A stretch of DNA of 64,000 nt, from the NCBI GenBank assembly GCA_022834735.1, contig BQKD01000001.1, positions 1,093,659 through 1,157,658 of the forward strand, read 5' to 3'. How positions within the stretch are numbered: the stretch's first letter is position 1; each line of letters starts with the position of its first letter. The stretch is from Erysipelotrichaceae bacterium OPF54 (GTDB taxonomy: Bacteria; Bacillota_I; Bacilli_A; Erysipelotrichales; Erysipelotrichaceae). The notes beneath the pieces are model-generated. The model was not told the origin of the DNA. It saw nothing but the letters and a program-made list of their open reading frames with translations, and did no database searches. The translations under genes were made by a program, and so were the position numbers. Below, one piece after another: positions 22,279-31,386 of the stretch.

Positions 22279-24891
22279 ATGCTAGAACCAAAATATGATC
22301 ACGCCAAAGTAGAAGATCATCGTTATGAACAATGGATCGAAAAAGGATTCTTTACTGCAGGAGACTTGTCAAAAAGTCCGTACTGTATCGTAATTCCGCC
22401 TCCCAATGTTACGGGCAAGCTGCATTTAGGCCACGCATGGGATACAACGATCCAGGACATTCTGTCCCGCTATAAAAGACTGCAGGGATTTGATGTGCTG
22501 TGGCTGCCGGGAATGGACCATGCCGGCATTGCCACACAGGCCAAGGTCGACGCCCGTCTGAAAGACGAAGGCATTTCCCGCTACGATATCGGCCGGGAAA
22601 AATTCCTTGAACGTGCCTGGGAGTGGAAAGAGGAGTATGCTTCGACCATCCGCCAGCAGTGGGCGAAGATGGGGCTCTCGCTCGATTACACAAGAGAACG
22701 TTTTACGATGGATGAAGGACTTTCGCAGGCCGTCCGCAAAGTATTTGTCGATCTGTACAATGACGGGCTCATCTATCAGGGAGAGCGGATCATCAACTGG
22801 GATCCGCAGGCACGCACTGCCCTTTCAAATATCGAAGTAGAACACAAGGAAATCATGGGCCATATGTACTACTTTAAATACAAGGTAGCGGAAACGGGAG
22901 AGGAGCTTATTATCGCGACGACCCGTCCGGAAACGATGTTTGCCGATCAGGCAGTCTTTGTCCATCCGGACGATGAACGGTATGCGCATCTGGTCGGCAA
23001 ACATGCCATCAATCCGGCCAATGGCGAAGAACTGCCGATCATGGCCGACGACTATATTGACATGGAATTCGGTACAGCGGTCATGAAGTGTACGCCGGCC
23101 CATGATCCTAACGACTTTGCGCTGGCTAAGAAATACGGTCTCGACATGCCGATCTGCATGAACGATGACGGAACCATGAACGCGCTGGCCCATAAATACG
23201 AAGGAATGGATCGTTTCGAATGCCGCAAAGCGCTGGTCGAAGATTTCGAAAAAGCCGGGGTCGTGGATCATATCGAAGAGCATCCGCATCAGGTCGGTCA
23301 TTCCGAACGGACCGGCGTGATCGTAGAACCGTATCTTTCCAAGCAGTGGTTTGTCAAGATGCGTCCGCTTGCTGACGAAGTGCTGAAAAATCAGAACGGA
23401 GAAGAACGGATCTCGTTCATTCCGGAACGGTTCAATCATACATTCGAGCAGTGGCTGGAAAACATCGAAGACTGGTGTATTTCCCGTCAGCTCTGGTGGG
23501 GACATCGCATTCCAGCATGGACGAACAAGCAGACCGGAGAAATCTATGTAGGGATGGAAGACCCGCAGGATATCGAGAACTGGACCCAGGACGAGGATGT
23601 TCTTGATACGTGGTTCTCGAGCGCGCTCTGGCCGTTCTCCACACTAGGATGGCCGAAAGAGACAGCGGATCTGGAACGCTATTTCCCGAACGATGTTCTT
23701 GTGACCGGTTACGACATCATTTTCTTCTGGGTCGCGCGGATGGCTTTCCAGGCCCGTTACTGCATGAAGAACCGTCCATTCAGGGAAGTGCTCATTCATG
23801 GCCTGATCCGTGATCCGCAGGGGCGGAAAATGTCAAAATCGTTAGGAAACGGTGTCGATCCGATGGATGTGATCGAGGAAAAAGGTGCAGACGCCTTGCG
23901 TTTCTTCCTGACGACCAACTCGGCTCCGGGACTTGATCTGCGCTATGATGAAACGAAGATCGACGCGTCATGGAACTTTATCAACAAGATCTGGAACGCT
24001 TCGCGCTACGTTCTGATGCAGCTCGACAATACGAACCCGGCCCTGAAGATCAATGATCTGACGCCAGCCGGAAAATGGATCCTTGAAAAAATGAACGAAA
24101 CGATCAGAAGCGTAACGATGAATATGGATCGCTACGAGCTTTCGATCGCAGGCAACGAAGTGTACAACTTCGTATGGAACGATTTCTGCTCATGGTTCAT
24201 CGAACTGTCCAAACCGGCACTCAAAAGCGGCAATGCAAAGGAAGTGGAAAGCACGAAAGCTGTGCTGGCCCTTGTCCTGAAAAACATTCTCATCCTGCTT
24301 TCGCCTTATATGCCGTTCGTGACCGAAGAGATTTATCTGAATCTTCCTGTGCACGAGGATTCGATCAATATGGAAAGCTGGCCGGAACAGGTCGATGCGG
24401 CCATGACCCATGAGGAAATGGAGCAGATGGAAATGCTCATCAGCGCGATCAGCGCGGTGCGCGAGATCAAAAACGAATATCATCTCAAACCTTCGGAAGA
24501 GATCGTTATTTCGCTTCATGATGAAAAAGGGGCGGTCCTCGATCTGCCGGAAAATCTGGCGGCGCTGCTGTCCGGTATGGCTCATGCGTCGATCAAAGCT
24601 GATCTTCATACTGAAGATGTGCTTTCCCGTACGATCGATCATGCGGTGCTGACCGTAGCAATGGATGAACTGATCGATCTGAATGAAGAAAAAGCAAAAT
24701 GGGAAAAAGAAATTTCCCGTCTGGAAAAAGAAGTGATGCGTGGCGAAAAAATGCTTTCCAACCCTCGGTTCGTTGAGAAGGCCCCGGAAGAAAAGGTCAA
24801 TGCGGAAAAGAGCAAGCTGGCCACGTACAGAGAACAGCTGGATATTGCCAGAAAACAGCTTGCAGGCATTGAAAAGAAGATCAATGGATAA
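22279..24891 (+). CDS. valS: Valyl-tRNA synthetase
   Basis: The 870-residue class I synthetase has the HIGH-type motif in PPPNVTGKLHLGHAWD, KMSKS in GRKMSKSLGNGVDP, the CP1 editing domain (TTRPETMFADQAV, GTAVMKCTPAHDPNDF), an anticodon-binding helical domain and the C-terminal coiled-coil arm characteristic of ValRS (EISRLEKEVMRGEKMLSNPR). GGAAAGGAAAGAG precedes the ATG at 22279. It is controlled by the T-box upstream. The last codons overlap a marR-like gene by 8 bp, making a small operon. Confidence 0.97.
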   Translation: MLEPKYDHAKVEDHRYEQWIEKGFFTAGDLSKSPYCIVIPPPNVTGKLHLGHAWDTTIQDILSRYKRLQGFDVLWLPGMDHAGIATQAKVDARLKDEGISRYDIGREKFLERAWEWKEEYASTIRQQWAKMGLSLDYTRERFTMDEGLSQAVRKVFVDLYNDGLIYQGERIINWDPQARTALSNIEVEHKEIMGHMYYFKYKVAETGEELIIATTRPETMFADQAVFVHPDDERYAHLVGKHAINPANGEELPIMADDYIDMEFGTAVMKCTPAHDPNDFALAKKYGLDMPICMNDDGTMNALAHKYEGMDRFECRKALVEDFEKAGVVDHIEEHPHQVGHSERTGVIVEPYLSKQWFVKMRPLADEVLKNQNGEERISFIPERFNHTFEQWLENIEDWCISRQLWWGHRIPAWTNKQTGEIYVGMEDPQDIENWTQDEDVLDTWFSSALWPFSTLGWPKETADLERYFPNDVLVTGYDIIFFWVARMAFQARYCMKNRPFREVLIHGLIRDPQGRKMSKSLGNGVDPMDVIEEKGADALRFFLTTNSAPGLDLRYDETKIDASWNFINKIWNASRYVLMQLDNTNPALKINDLTPAGKWILEKMNETIRSVTMNMDRYELSIAGNEVYNFVWNDFCSWFIELSKPALKSGNAKEVESTKAVLALVLKNILILLSPYMPFVTEEIYLNLPVHEDSINMESWPEQVDAAMTHEEMEQMEMLISAISAVREIKNEYHLKPSEEIVISLHDEKGAVLDLPENLAALLSGMAHASIKADLHTEDVLSRTIDHAVLTVAMDELIDLNEEKAKWEKEISRLEKEVMRGEKMLSNPRFVEKAPEEKVNAEKSKLATYREQLDIARKQLAGIEKKING

Positions 24892-25336
24892 TCAGGAAAA
24901 CAGAAACCCGCTCGAACGGGAAGAGAAGCTTCTTCTGAACGTGGTCAGCCACATCCGGAAGACATGGAAGGATCAGCTTGTCGTGTATCCGACCATGAAA
25001 TCAAAGGATCTTGATATGCTCGCATTCATTTATAATGCGTCCGAGCCGATCACGATGCAGGATCTTGCATTCTTTTTGAAAGTTTCGCCGGCTGCTGTCA
25101 CGCAGATGACCGCGGCGATGGAAAAGAAACATATTTTAAAAAAGGAAACGAATGAGAAAGATCACCGGATCAATCATATCGTCCTTCATCCTGAATTGAT
25201 GGAAGCAATCGAGAAGGATCATACCCAGATCAAGGAAAAGCTCAGACGTTTCGATGAATATACGAACCATGAGTTCGATCTTGAAAAGATCCTGAGCGCG
25301 CTGTCGGATTTTTTCGAACAGGACCTCAATGAATAA
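24884..25336 (+). CDS. MarR-family transcriptional regulator
   Basis: The 150-residue protein contains a winged HTH: MQDLAFFLKVSPAAVTQMTA (recognition helix), then EKKHILKKETNEKDHRINHI, the beta wing with the DxR-type motif of MarR proteins, and a C-terminal dimerisation helix. It starts inside the 3' end of valS (8-bp overlap) and ends overlapping the next gene by 8 bp, so all three should be co-translated under T-box control, an unusual partner for valS. Target unknown. Confidence 0.85.
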   Translation: MDNQENRNPLEREEKLLLNVVSHIRKTWKDQLVVYPTMKSKDLDMLAFIYNASEPITMQDLAFFLKVSPAAVTQMTAAMEKKHILKKETNEKDHRINHIVLHPELMEAIEKDHTQIKEKLRRFDEYTNHEFDLEKILSALSDFFEQDLNE

Positions 25337-25631
25337 GATCATTCTGAACTGCCGGACGATCGATGAGCCGTATGAATGGCTGGCGCAGCAGCTGCATGTC
25401 GAAGCGCACAAGGACAAGCCGCTGCGCTCTGCGATCCTGTCGTGTCCGGACAATTTCATCATCGAAGTGCACCATCGTACGGACGGGATGGAAAAGTGGC
25501 CTGACTTCATGATCTTTCTGGAAGAACTGTCGCAGAAAAACCGTTTCGTGTATGTGATTTGGGGCCCGAAACGGGTGGAGGAACTCATAGCCCACGATCA
25601 GGAAAAGGTAGTGATCGAGGCTCGATCATAA
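25329..25631 (+). CDS. Small hypothetical protein in the valS operon
   Basis: The 100-residue protein MNKIILNCRTIDEPYEWLAQ... has alternating strands and helices and no membrane segment or signal. No family was recognised. Its ATG overlaps the end of the marR-like gene by 8 bp, and its stop lies at the base of a strong terminator, so it is the last gene of the valS operon. It could be a partner of the MarR-like protein. Confidence 0.65.
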   Translation: MNKIILNCRTIDEPYEWLAQQLHVEAHKDKPLRSAILSCPDNFIIEVHHRTDGMEKWPDFMIFLEELSQKNRFVYVIWGPKRVEELIAHDQEKVVIEARS

Positions 25632-25657
25632 GCTGTCTGGAAACAGACAGCTTTTTT
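25631..25657 (+). terminator. Terminator of the valS operon
   Basis: AGCTGTCTG-GAAA-CAGACAGCT with a tetraloop and six T residues; the stop codon overlaps its first base. Confidence 0.88.
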
Positions 25658-25747
25658 CGTAAAGCATGCGGGAAATCATTTTATTTTCATTGTGCTAAAA
25701 TAGAGACAAAACAGAGAACATTTTGTTTTTCTGGGAAGGAAATGAGT

Positions 25748-26686
25748 ATGGCACAAGGATTATATGAAGTATTGGGAATTTCCAAAGACGCAACCGAAAA
25801 GGATATCAAGAGCGCGTATAAAAAACTGGCAAAAAAATACCATCCGGATCTGAATAAAACGGCAGAAGCCGAAGCAAAAATGAAAGAGATCAACAAAGCG
25901 TACGAGATCCTTTCTGATCAGAAAAAACGGGAAATGTACGACGAGTTCGGAGAGAAGGCGATCGAAGCCGACTTCAATGAAGAGATCCTGAACAACTATA
26001 AATATTCCTGGGCAAACCAGGGACAGCAGGGAGGCTTTGGGCCAGGCAACGGCTGGCCGTTCGGATTTGACGACGACTTTTTGAGCAGCATGTTCGGAGG
26101 TGCCGGACAGGGAAGCCGCGGATCGTTCTATCAGGAGTATCAGCCGCGTCCGACCAAGGGCGAGGATCTGAACGCGACGATCAACATCGATTTTATGAAA
26201 GCGGTGCAGGGCGGTCCGGAAACCGTTTCGTTTACGATCAATGACGGGATCAATCCGCCAAAAAATGTAACGTACGAGGTCAAGATCCCGCAGGGGATCC
26301 GCGAAGGACAGAAGATCCGTCTGAGCGGCAAAGGTCTGGCTGGATTGAACGGCGGACCGGACGGCGATCTTTATCTGAACGTGCATATTCGCCCGGACAA
26401 AACGTTCCGGCGCGAGGATGAGGATATTTATGTGGAAGTGCCGGTCGATTTTACCGATGCGCTGCTTGGAGCCAGCGTGGATGTACCGACGATCGACGGC
26501 ACTGTTTCGATCAAGATCCCGGCAGGCACGCAGCCAGGACAGAAATTCCGCCTGAAAGGCAAGGGTGTCAGGACCGCGAAAACGACAGGAGACGAGTATG
26601 CCCAGATCAAAGTGACTTTGCCAAAAGAACTGACCGACGAGCAGAAGGAACTGATCGAAAAATTCAAGGAAACACAAATGAAATAA
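25748..26686 (+). CDS. DnaJ-like co-chaperone without zinc finger (CbpA type)
   Basis: The 312-residue protein has an N-terminal J domain (residues 3-68) with the HPD motif in KYHPDLNKT, a Gly/Phe-rich linker (GGFGPGNGWPFGFDDDF) and two C-terminal client-binding beta domains (GEDLNATINIDF..., then VPVDFTDALLGASVDVPTID). The four CxxCxGxG zinc motifs of DnaJ are absent, so it is the CbpA/type II class, which stimulates DnaK ATPase. The ATG at 25748 is 7 nt from GGAAGGA; an ATG at 25742 is too close to it. Confidence 0.92.
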   Translation: MAQGLYEVLGISKDATEKDIKSAYKKLAKKYHPDLNKTAEAEAKMKEINKAYEILSDQKKREMYDEFGEKAIEADFNEEILNNYKYSWANQGQQGGFGPGNGWPFGFDDDFLSSMFGGAGQGSRGSFYQEYQPRPTKGEDLNATINIDFMKAVQGGPETVSFTINDGINPPKNVTYEVKIPQGIREGQKIRLSGKGLAGLNGGPDGDLYLNVHIRPDKTFRREDEDIYVEVPVDFTDALLGASVDVPTIDGTVSIKIPAGTQPGQKFRLKGKGVRTAKTTGDEYAQIKVTLPKELTDEQKELIEKFKETQMK

Positions 26687-26835
26687 CAACATCAAAGACT
26701 GCAGACCATGCGGTCTTTTCCTTATTTTCCCACAAAATAAATACAAGAAACTGGTAGAAAAATAATGTATAGTCATTTAAACTGTAGATTAGTTAATTAG
26801 AACTTAAATAAAAAAGAAGAAGGAGACACTAATCA

Positions 26836-27264
26836 ATGTTTGAAATATATCCCGGATCGCGCCGGGCAAAAAAGAAATTTGTTCAGGATCAGCTGAAACA
26901 GAAACAACAGATCGATCTGGACGAAAAAAAATACATTTATTTCTTTCCGCTCTGCCTGCTTGTGCTCTTGACAAGCGTGGCAGCATGCATTTCCAGTTCA
27001 AGAAACGGACACTGGTTCGATGCCGACTATATGATGCTGACAGGTTTCGTGATCTTCTGGCCTGCATACAGTTTCTGCCGGGGCATACCGTTTTTTCTGA
27101 TCGGCATGGCCGTTCAGATGGTGCTGCTCGTTTTTGGTTCGCACCTCAACATTCCGGACGCCTTGTGCTTTTTCCTGTATGTGCTGCTCCCGTTTGTGGC
27201 TGCAAGCAAGGAAGCATGGATCGGATTCAAGAAGCTGTGCGAGAATGAAATGGAAGATCGATAG
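26836..27264 (+). CDS. Small membrane protein of unknown function
   Basis: The 142-residue protein starts MFEIYPGSRRAKKKFVQDQL, with a basic cytoplasmic N-terminus, then about four hydrophobic segments (YFFPLCLLVLLTSVAACI, MMLTGFVIFWPAYSF, FFLIGMAVQMVLLVFG, ALCFFLYVLLPFVAA) and an acidic tail. AGAAGGAGAC precedes the start. No family recognised. It is followed by its own terminator. Confidence 0.6.
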   Translation: MFEIYPGSRRAKKKFVQDQLKQKQQIDLDEKKYIYFFPLCLLVLLTSVAACISSSRNGHWFDADYMMLTGFVIFWPAYSFCRGIPFFLIGMAVQMVLLVFGSHLNIPDALCFFLYVLLPFVAASKEAWIGFKKLCENEMEDR

Positions 27265-27267
27265 TTC

Positions 27268-27302
27268 AGGTATGAGGCAGGATACGCATCATACCTTTTT
27301 TG
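27268..27302 (+). terminator. Intrinsic terminator
   Basis: AGGTATGA-N13-TCATACCT followed by TTTTTTG. Confidence 0.8.
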
Positions 27303-27352
27303 TTTAGAAAAGCGAAAAAAGACCAGCCTGTTCCGGCTGATCTTCTTAAAAA

Positions 27353-27610
27353 TCATTGGATCCATGGCTCGAAGGAAATGATGTCCGGTCCCTGCCATAC
27401 CAGTTCACCCTTCATTCCGGACTCGAGAAGAGGAAAGGCGAACCGGCTGACTTCAAAAGAAATCGGTCCGTCCGGCGTTTCGAACTGGATCTCATAAAGT
27501 GGTCTTGACGGTTCGTATCCCGGCACCGGCGTGTAGGACTGTTCGGAAGTGCCGATCACGGTTGCGTGACATTTTTGCACGGGATGATTGTTTTTCGTAT
27601 AGCGTTTCAT
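27353..27610 (-). CDS. Small hypothetical protein (possible DUF2500-like beta protein)
   Basis: The 85-residue protein MKRYTKNNHPVQKCHATVIG... is beta-rich, with YEIQFETPDGPISFEVSRFA and GMKGELVWQGPDIISFE, resembling the soluble domain of DUF2500 proteins but without the usual N-terminal membrane helix. AAGGAGAAAACG precedes the start. It is divergent from the rpiR-like gene. Low certainty on the family. Confidence 0.6.
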   Translation of the reverse strand: MKRYTKNNHPVQKCHATVIGTSEQSYTPVPGYEPSRPLYEIQFETPDGPISFEVSRFAFPLLESGMKGELVWQGPDIISFEPWIQ

Positions 27611-27777
27611 CGTTTTCTCCTTTGTTAAATAAAATCTATTTATATTAAAATTATAACTATGTTATAAAATAATATCAATAGAATGATGGGAGATATGATA
27701 AGAGAGAAACTACAAGGAAGACAAAAAACAGGAAGCTTTCTCATGATATACTATAAATAGTAAGAGCAGGAGGAACT

Positions 27778-28395
27778 ATGCCAAATACAGTAATGGATAC
27801 GATCAACGCTTCCTATGATCGCTTTTTCGATTCGGAAAAAAAGATCGCAAAATATATTATCGAACATTATGACGAAGTGGTGGAAATGACAGTAAGCGAA
27901 CTGGCAAAAGCGAGCAGCGCGAGCGAAGCGTCCGTATCCCGTTTTTGCCGCCGTATCGGGATGAAGGGATTTCATCAGCTGAAAATTTCCCTTGCAAAGG
28001 AAATGGCAGAATCAAGCAGGAACCCGGTCCGGATCACACATGAGATTTCTGAAGACACGATCTCGCAGTCGCTTCAAAATATTCTTGCCAATAAGATGGA
28101 TGAACTCACGCGGACAGTATCGATGATCGATGAAAAGGAACTGCACGAAGTGCTCGAGCGTTTGAAAAATGCCCGATCGATCGTTTTTACGGCTGCTGGC
28201 AATACCATTCCGGTTGCTATGGATGGGGCCTTCAAGTTTACCCAGCTTGGAAAAAGAGCGTACGCCTCGCCAATCTGGGAAATGCAGATCGGGTCGATCG
28301 GAACGCTCGGTCCGGGATGTGATGAAAACGCTGACCGAAATCCGGCGACAATGGGGCATGTTCTATCCTTTCGAATAAAGCTTGATTTCTTTTAA
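27778..28395 (+). pseudogene. RpiR/MurR-family regulator truncated inside its SIS domain
   Basis: Residues 1-80 form the RpiR HTH domain (FFDSEKKIAKYIIEHYDEVV, then SEASVSRFCRRIGMKGFHQL). The SIS sugar-phosphate-binding domain begins normally (ARSIVFTAAGNTIPVAMDGA, then YASPIWEMQIG) but breaks off near residue 175. The last ~30 residues do not look like the family, and the usual 280 residues are cut to 205. In the neighbouring frame the sequence over 28310-28378 reads VRDVMKTLTEIRRQWGMFYPFE and stop, like a genuine C-terminus of another protein, suggesting a deletion junction near 28308. GCAGGAGG precedes the start. It may still bind DNA. Confidence 0.65.
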
Positions 28396-28398
28396 ACG

Positions 28399-28434
28399 CA
28401 AAAAAAGGAGAATTGGCAATCAGCCGATTCTCCT
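28399..28434 (-). terminator. Terminator of typA
   Basis: On the minus strand AGGAGAAT-N13-ATTCTCCT is followed by seven T residues, just after the typA stop. Confidence 0.8.
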
Positions 28435-28453
28435 GAGTTATTTGATCATAGAA

Positions 28454-30289
28454 TTATCCGTTTTTCTGGGCCATCTTTTCGCGGTACAAGGCACGGCGGT
28501 CCTGTGCGGTCAGACCTTTCTTGCGGATACGGATCGCATCCGGCGTGACTTCGACAAGCTCGTCATCATTGATCCATTCGAGCGCTTCCTCAAGCGAGAA
28601 GACTCTTGGCGGAGTCAGGAACATGCCTTCATCGCGTCCGCTGCTCCGGATGGCAGTCAGTTTCTTGTTTTTGAGCGGATTGACATCCAGGTCGATATTT
28701 TTTGCGGATTCGCCGATGATCATTCCCTCATACACTTCTGTCTGGGGGGAAATGAACAGCTGGCCGCGTTCCTGCAGGTTCCATAACGCATACGTCATAG
28801 CTGTACCGGTTTCTGTAGAGATCATCGCACCCTGCATACGCTGGGTGATTTCTCCTTTGTACGGTTCGTATCCGGAAATACGGCGTACAAGCGTGCCTTC
28901 GCCATGCGTGTCGTTGATAAACTGGTTTCGGAACCCGAGCAGTCCGCGCGTCGGCGCTGTATAAGTGATCTTCACATAGCCGTTTTCCTCTTCCATATCC
29001 TGCATGATCCCTTTACGCAGGTTCAGCTGGTTGATGATCGTTCCCGAATATTCTTCCGGCGCGATGCAGACAACTTCCTCGACCGGTTCGACCTTCTGGC
29101 CGTTTTCATCGCGGTGCAGGATGACTTCCGGTTTGGAAACCGCCAGTTCATATCCTTCGCGGCGCATATTTTCGATCAGGATCGAAATATGGAGCTCGCC
29201 GCGTCCGCTGATCTTGAAGCAGTCGGCACTTTCGGTCGGTTCCACACGCAGGCCCACATTGACTTCCAGTTCGCGTTCAAGGCGTTCCTTGATATTTCGG
29301 GATGTGACATATTTTCCGGAACGTCCTGCAAACGGGGAAGAGTTGACATGAAAGTTCATGGACAAGGTCGGTTCCTCGATCGCGATATGTTCCATCGGCT
29401 CGATATGTTCCGGATCGCAGATCGTATCTCCGATCGAAATGTCCGGCATGCCCGCGATCACGACAATATCGCCCGAATGCGCTTCCTTGACCGGCGTTCT
29501 CGACAATCCTTTATAAACGAACAAATTGGAGATCGTTTCCTTTTTCTGTGTTCCGTCGTTGTTGCAGCGTACATACGTCTGGCCCTGCTTCAGCGTTCCC
29601 TGGTATACACGTCCGATACCGAGACGGCCGATATATTCATCGTATGCCAGAGCAGAAACCTGCATCTGCGCCGGTTCCTCATCCAGATCCGGATATACGT
29701 CGCAGTGCTTCAGGATCGTATCGAACAGCGGATCGATATTTTCGCTTGGGGTATTGAGATCGTACTGCACGATCCCTTCGCGGGCAACACCGTAAAGGAT
29801 CGGGAAGTCGAGCTGTTCGTCCGACGCATTCAGATCGAGGAACAGGTCGTACACTTCATCGACAACTTCCTCGGCCCGCTGATCCTTCTTGTCGATCTTG
29901 TTGATCAGCAGAATCGGCTTGAGCCCGATCTCGAGAGCTTTCGAAAGAACAAAACGGGTCTGCGGCATCGGCCCTTCGCTCGCATCCACAAGCAGGATGA
30001 CCGTATCGACTGTTTTGATGATCCGTTCCACTTCGCTCGAGAAATCGGCATGGCCCGGCGTGTCGACAATATTTATTTTTACACCATTGTGAATTACAGA
30101 ACAGTTTTTGGAGTAGATCGTAATACCACGTTCGCGCTCAAGATCATTGGAATCCATGACACAGTCGACAACTTCCTCATTGTCGCGGAAGACATCGCTC
30201 TGGCGAAGGAATGCATCGACAAGCGTGCTTTTTCCGGCATCAACGTGAGCAATTACAGCTATATTCAAGATTTTTTCTTTTTCTGGCAT
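28454..30289 (-). CDS. typA: Translational GTPase TypA/BipA
   Basis: The 611-residue protein has an EF-G-like GTPase domain with G1 [10 protein letters not shown]2 [10 protein letters not shown]3 [12 protein letters not shown] and G4 NKIDKKDQR, then domain II, EF-G-like domains III and V ([21 protein letters not shown]) and the TypA-specific C-terminal domain ([20 protein letters not shown], then [14 protein letters not shown]). TypA binds 70S ribosomes and aids 50S maturation and growth under stress. The start at 30289 ([20 protein letters not shown]) was chosen by homology over an ATG at 30307. Confidence 0.96.
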   Translation of the reverse strand: MPEKEKILNIAVIAHVDAGKSTLVDAFLRQSDVFRDNEEVVDCVMDSNDLERERGITIYSKNCSVIHNGVKINIVDTPGHADFSSEVERIIKTVDTVILLVDASEGPMPQTRFVLSKALEIGLKPILLINKIDKKDQRAEEVVDEVYDLFLDLNASDEQLDFPILYGVAREGIVQYDLNTPSENIDPLFDTILKHCDVYPDLDEEPAQMQVSALAYDEYIGRLGIGRVYQGTLKQGQTYVRCNNDGTQKKETISNLFVYKGLSRTPVKEAHSGDIVVIAGMPDISIGDTICDPEHIEPMEHIAIEEPTLSMNFHVNSSPFAGRSGKYVTSRNIKERLERELEVNVGLRVEPTESADCFKISGRGELHISILIENMRREGYELAVSKPEVILHRDENGQKVEPVEEVVCIAPEEYSGTIINQLNLRKGIMQDMEEENGYVKITYTAPTRGLLGFRNQFINDTHGEGTLVRRISGYEPYKGEITQRMQGAMISTETGTAMTYALWNLQERGQLFISPQTEVYEGMIIGESAKNIDLDVNPLKNKKLTAIRSSGRDEGMFLTPPRVFSLEEALEWINDDELVEVTPDAIRIRKKGLTAQDRRALYREKMAQKNG

Positions 30290-30535
30290 CGTTTCACTCG
30301 CTTTCATTCATTTTAGCATTGCCATTATACTCTTCCTGTCTGAAAAAAACAAACGAACCAATTGGAAAGCTGTATTTTCAAAATATTGTGCTCTGCTTTT
30401 CAGCCGGAAGAACTTTTCTGCTGGTCCCCAGGGAAGAATCTCAGGACAACATCTGACTAAATTCACATAATTGACATTTTTCGTGATATAATGAGGCACG
30501 AAATAAAAGAAAGTGAAAAGGAAGGAACCGAAATT

Positions 30536-31279
30536 ATGCAAATTCGTTATTTTAAAGAGTATTCTCAATATTTGGACCGCGACATGGAATTCAAGATGTA
30601 CGGACATGCCGGACGTCTCTGCCTGGTCATCCCGTGCCAGGACGGCCGCTTCTTCGAATGGGAGGACCGTCACATGTTCGAAATTCTTTCGCCCCTTATC
30701 GACGCCGGACGCATCCAGTTCGTGACCGTCGATTCGGTCGATCTGGAGTCGTGGTCAAGCTACGAAGCCACAGCCCCACGCATGCAGATGCAGGAAAACT
30801 GGGTACAGTATGTCATGAACGAGCTGCTGCCCAGCGCACGCTATAAAGCCGGCAAACCGGAAAACGAGCCGGTCATGGTCATGGGGGCAAGCATGGGCGC
30901 TTTCCATGCCGCCAATCTCTTCTTCCGCTTTCCGGACACCTTTACCCAGGTGCTCGCATTGTCCGGACTATATGATATGTCCATTTACTTTTATGACGGA
31001 AACGTGGATTTCAACGCCTATCAGAACAATCCATGCGGCTATCTGGAAAATATGGATCCAGGCCATGACTATATTCAGAAATACAATGCGGCACAAGCTA
31101 TTTTCGTGGTCGGCCAGGGCGCGTGGGAGCATGAGTGCTCGGCTGATCTGGGCAAGCTGGCCGACGTGTGCTGGCGAAAAGGCATCCATATCGAGCCGCA
31201 GTTCTGGGGTTATGACATTCCGCACGACTGGCCAAGCTGGGAACAGCAGATCCAGGTTTACGTACCGCAGATGTGCTGA
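30536..31279 (+). CDS. Alpha/beta-hydrolase esterase family protein
   Basis: The 247-residue protein has the nucleophile elbow GASMGA in VMVMGASMGAFHAANLFFRF, with a family-typical C-terminal IPHDWPSWEQQI supplying the likely catalytic His. It resembles the esterase/putative-acetylesterase family often annotated simply as 'esterase' in Bacillota. No signal peptide, so it is cytoplasmic. GGAAGGA lies upstream. Monocistronic, with its own terminator. Substrate unknown. Confidence 0.8.
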   Translation: MQIRYFKEYSQYLDRDMEFKMYGHAGRLCLVIPCQDGRFFEWEDRHMFEILSPLIDAGRIQFVTVDSVDLESWSSYEATAPRMQMQENWVQYVMNELLPSARYKAGKPENEPVMVMGASMGAFHAANLFFRFPDTFTQVLALSGLYDMSIYFYDGNVDFNAYQNNPCGYLENMDPGHDYIQKYNAAQAIFVVGQGAWEHECSADLGKLADVCWRKGIHIEPQFWGYDIPHDWPSWEQQIQVYVPQMC

Positions 31280-31286
31280 TCTTTCT

Positions 31287-31308
31287 AAGAGCGAAAGCTC
31301 TTTTTTTT
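31287..31308 (+). terminator. Terminator after the esterase gene
   Basis: AAGAGC-GAAA-GCTCTT with a GAAA tetraloop and a run of eight T residues. Confidence 0.85.
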
Positions 31309-31371
31309 GGCAGAAATCAAAGAGTTACATCTTTTTCTGAAAGCGCCTGAAAAGCGAAAACCGGCATTTGA

Positions 31372-31380
31372 TGCTACACT
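31372..31380 (+). promoter_or_regulatory. Extended -10 promoter of a leaderless gene
   Basis: TG-C-TACACT ends at 31380; +1 is expected at 31387, which is the A of the next ATG. No Shine-Dalgarno sequence and no clear -35 box are present, consistent with an extended -10 promoter. Confidence 0.55.
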
Positions 31381-31386
31381 GAAACC

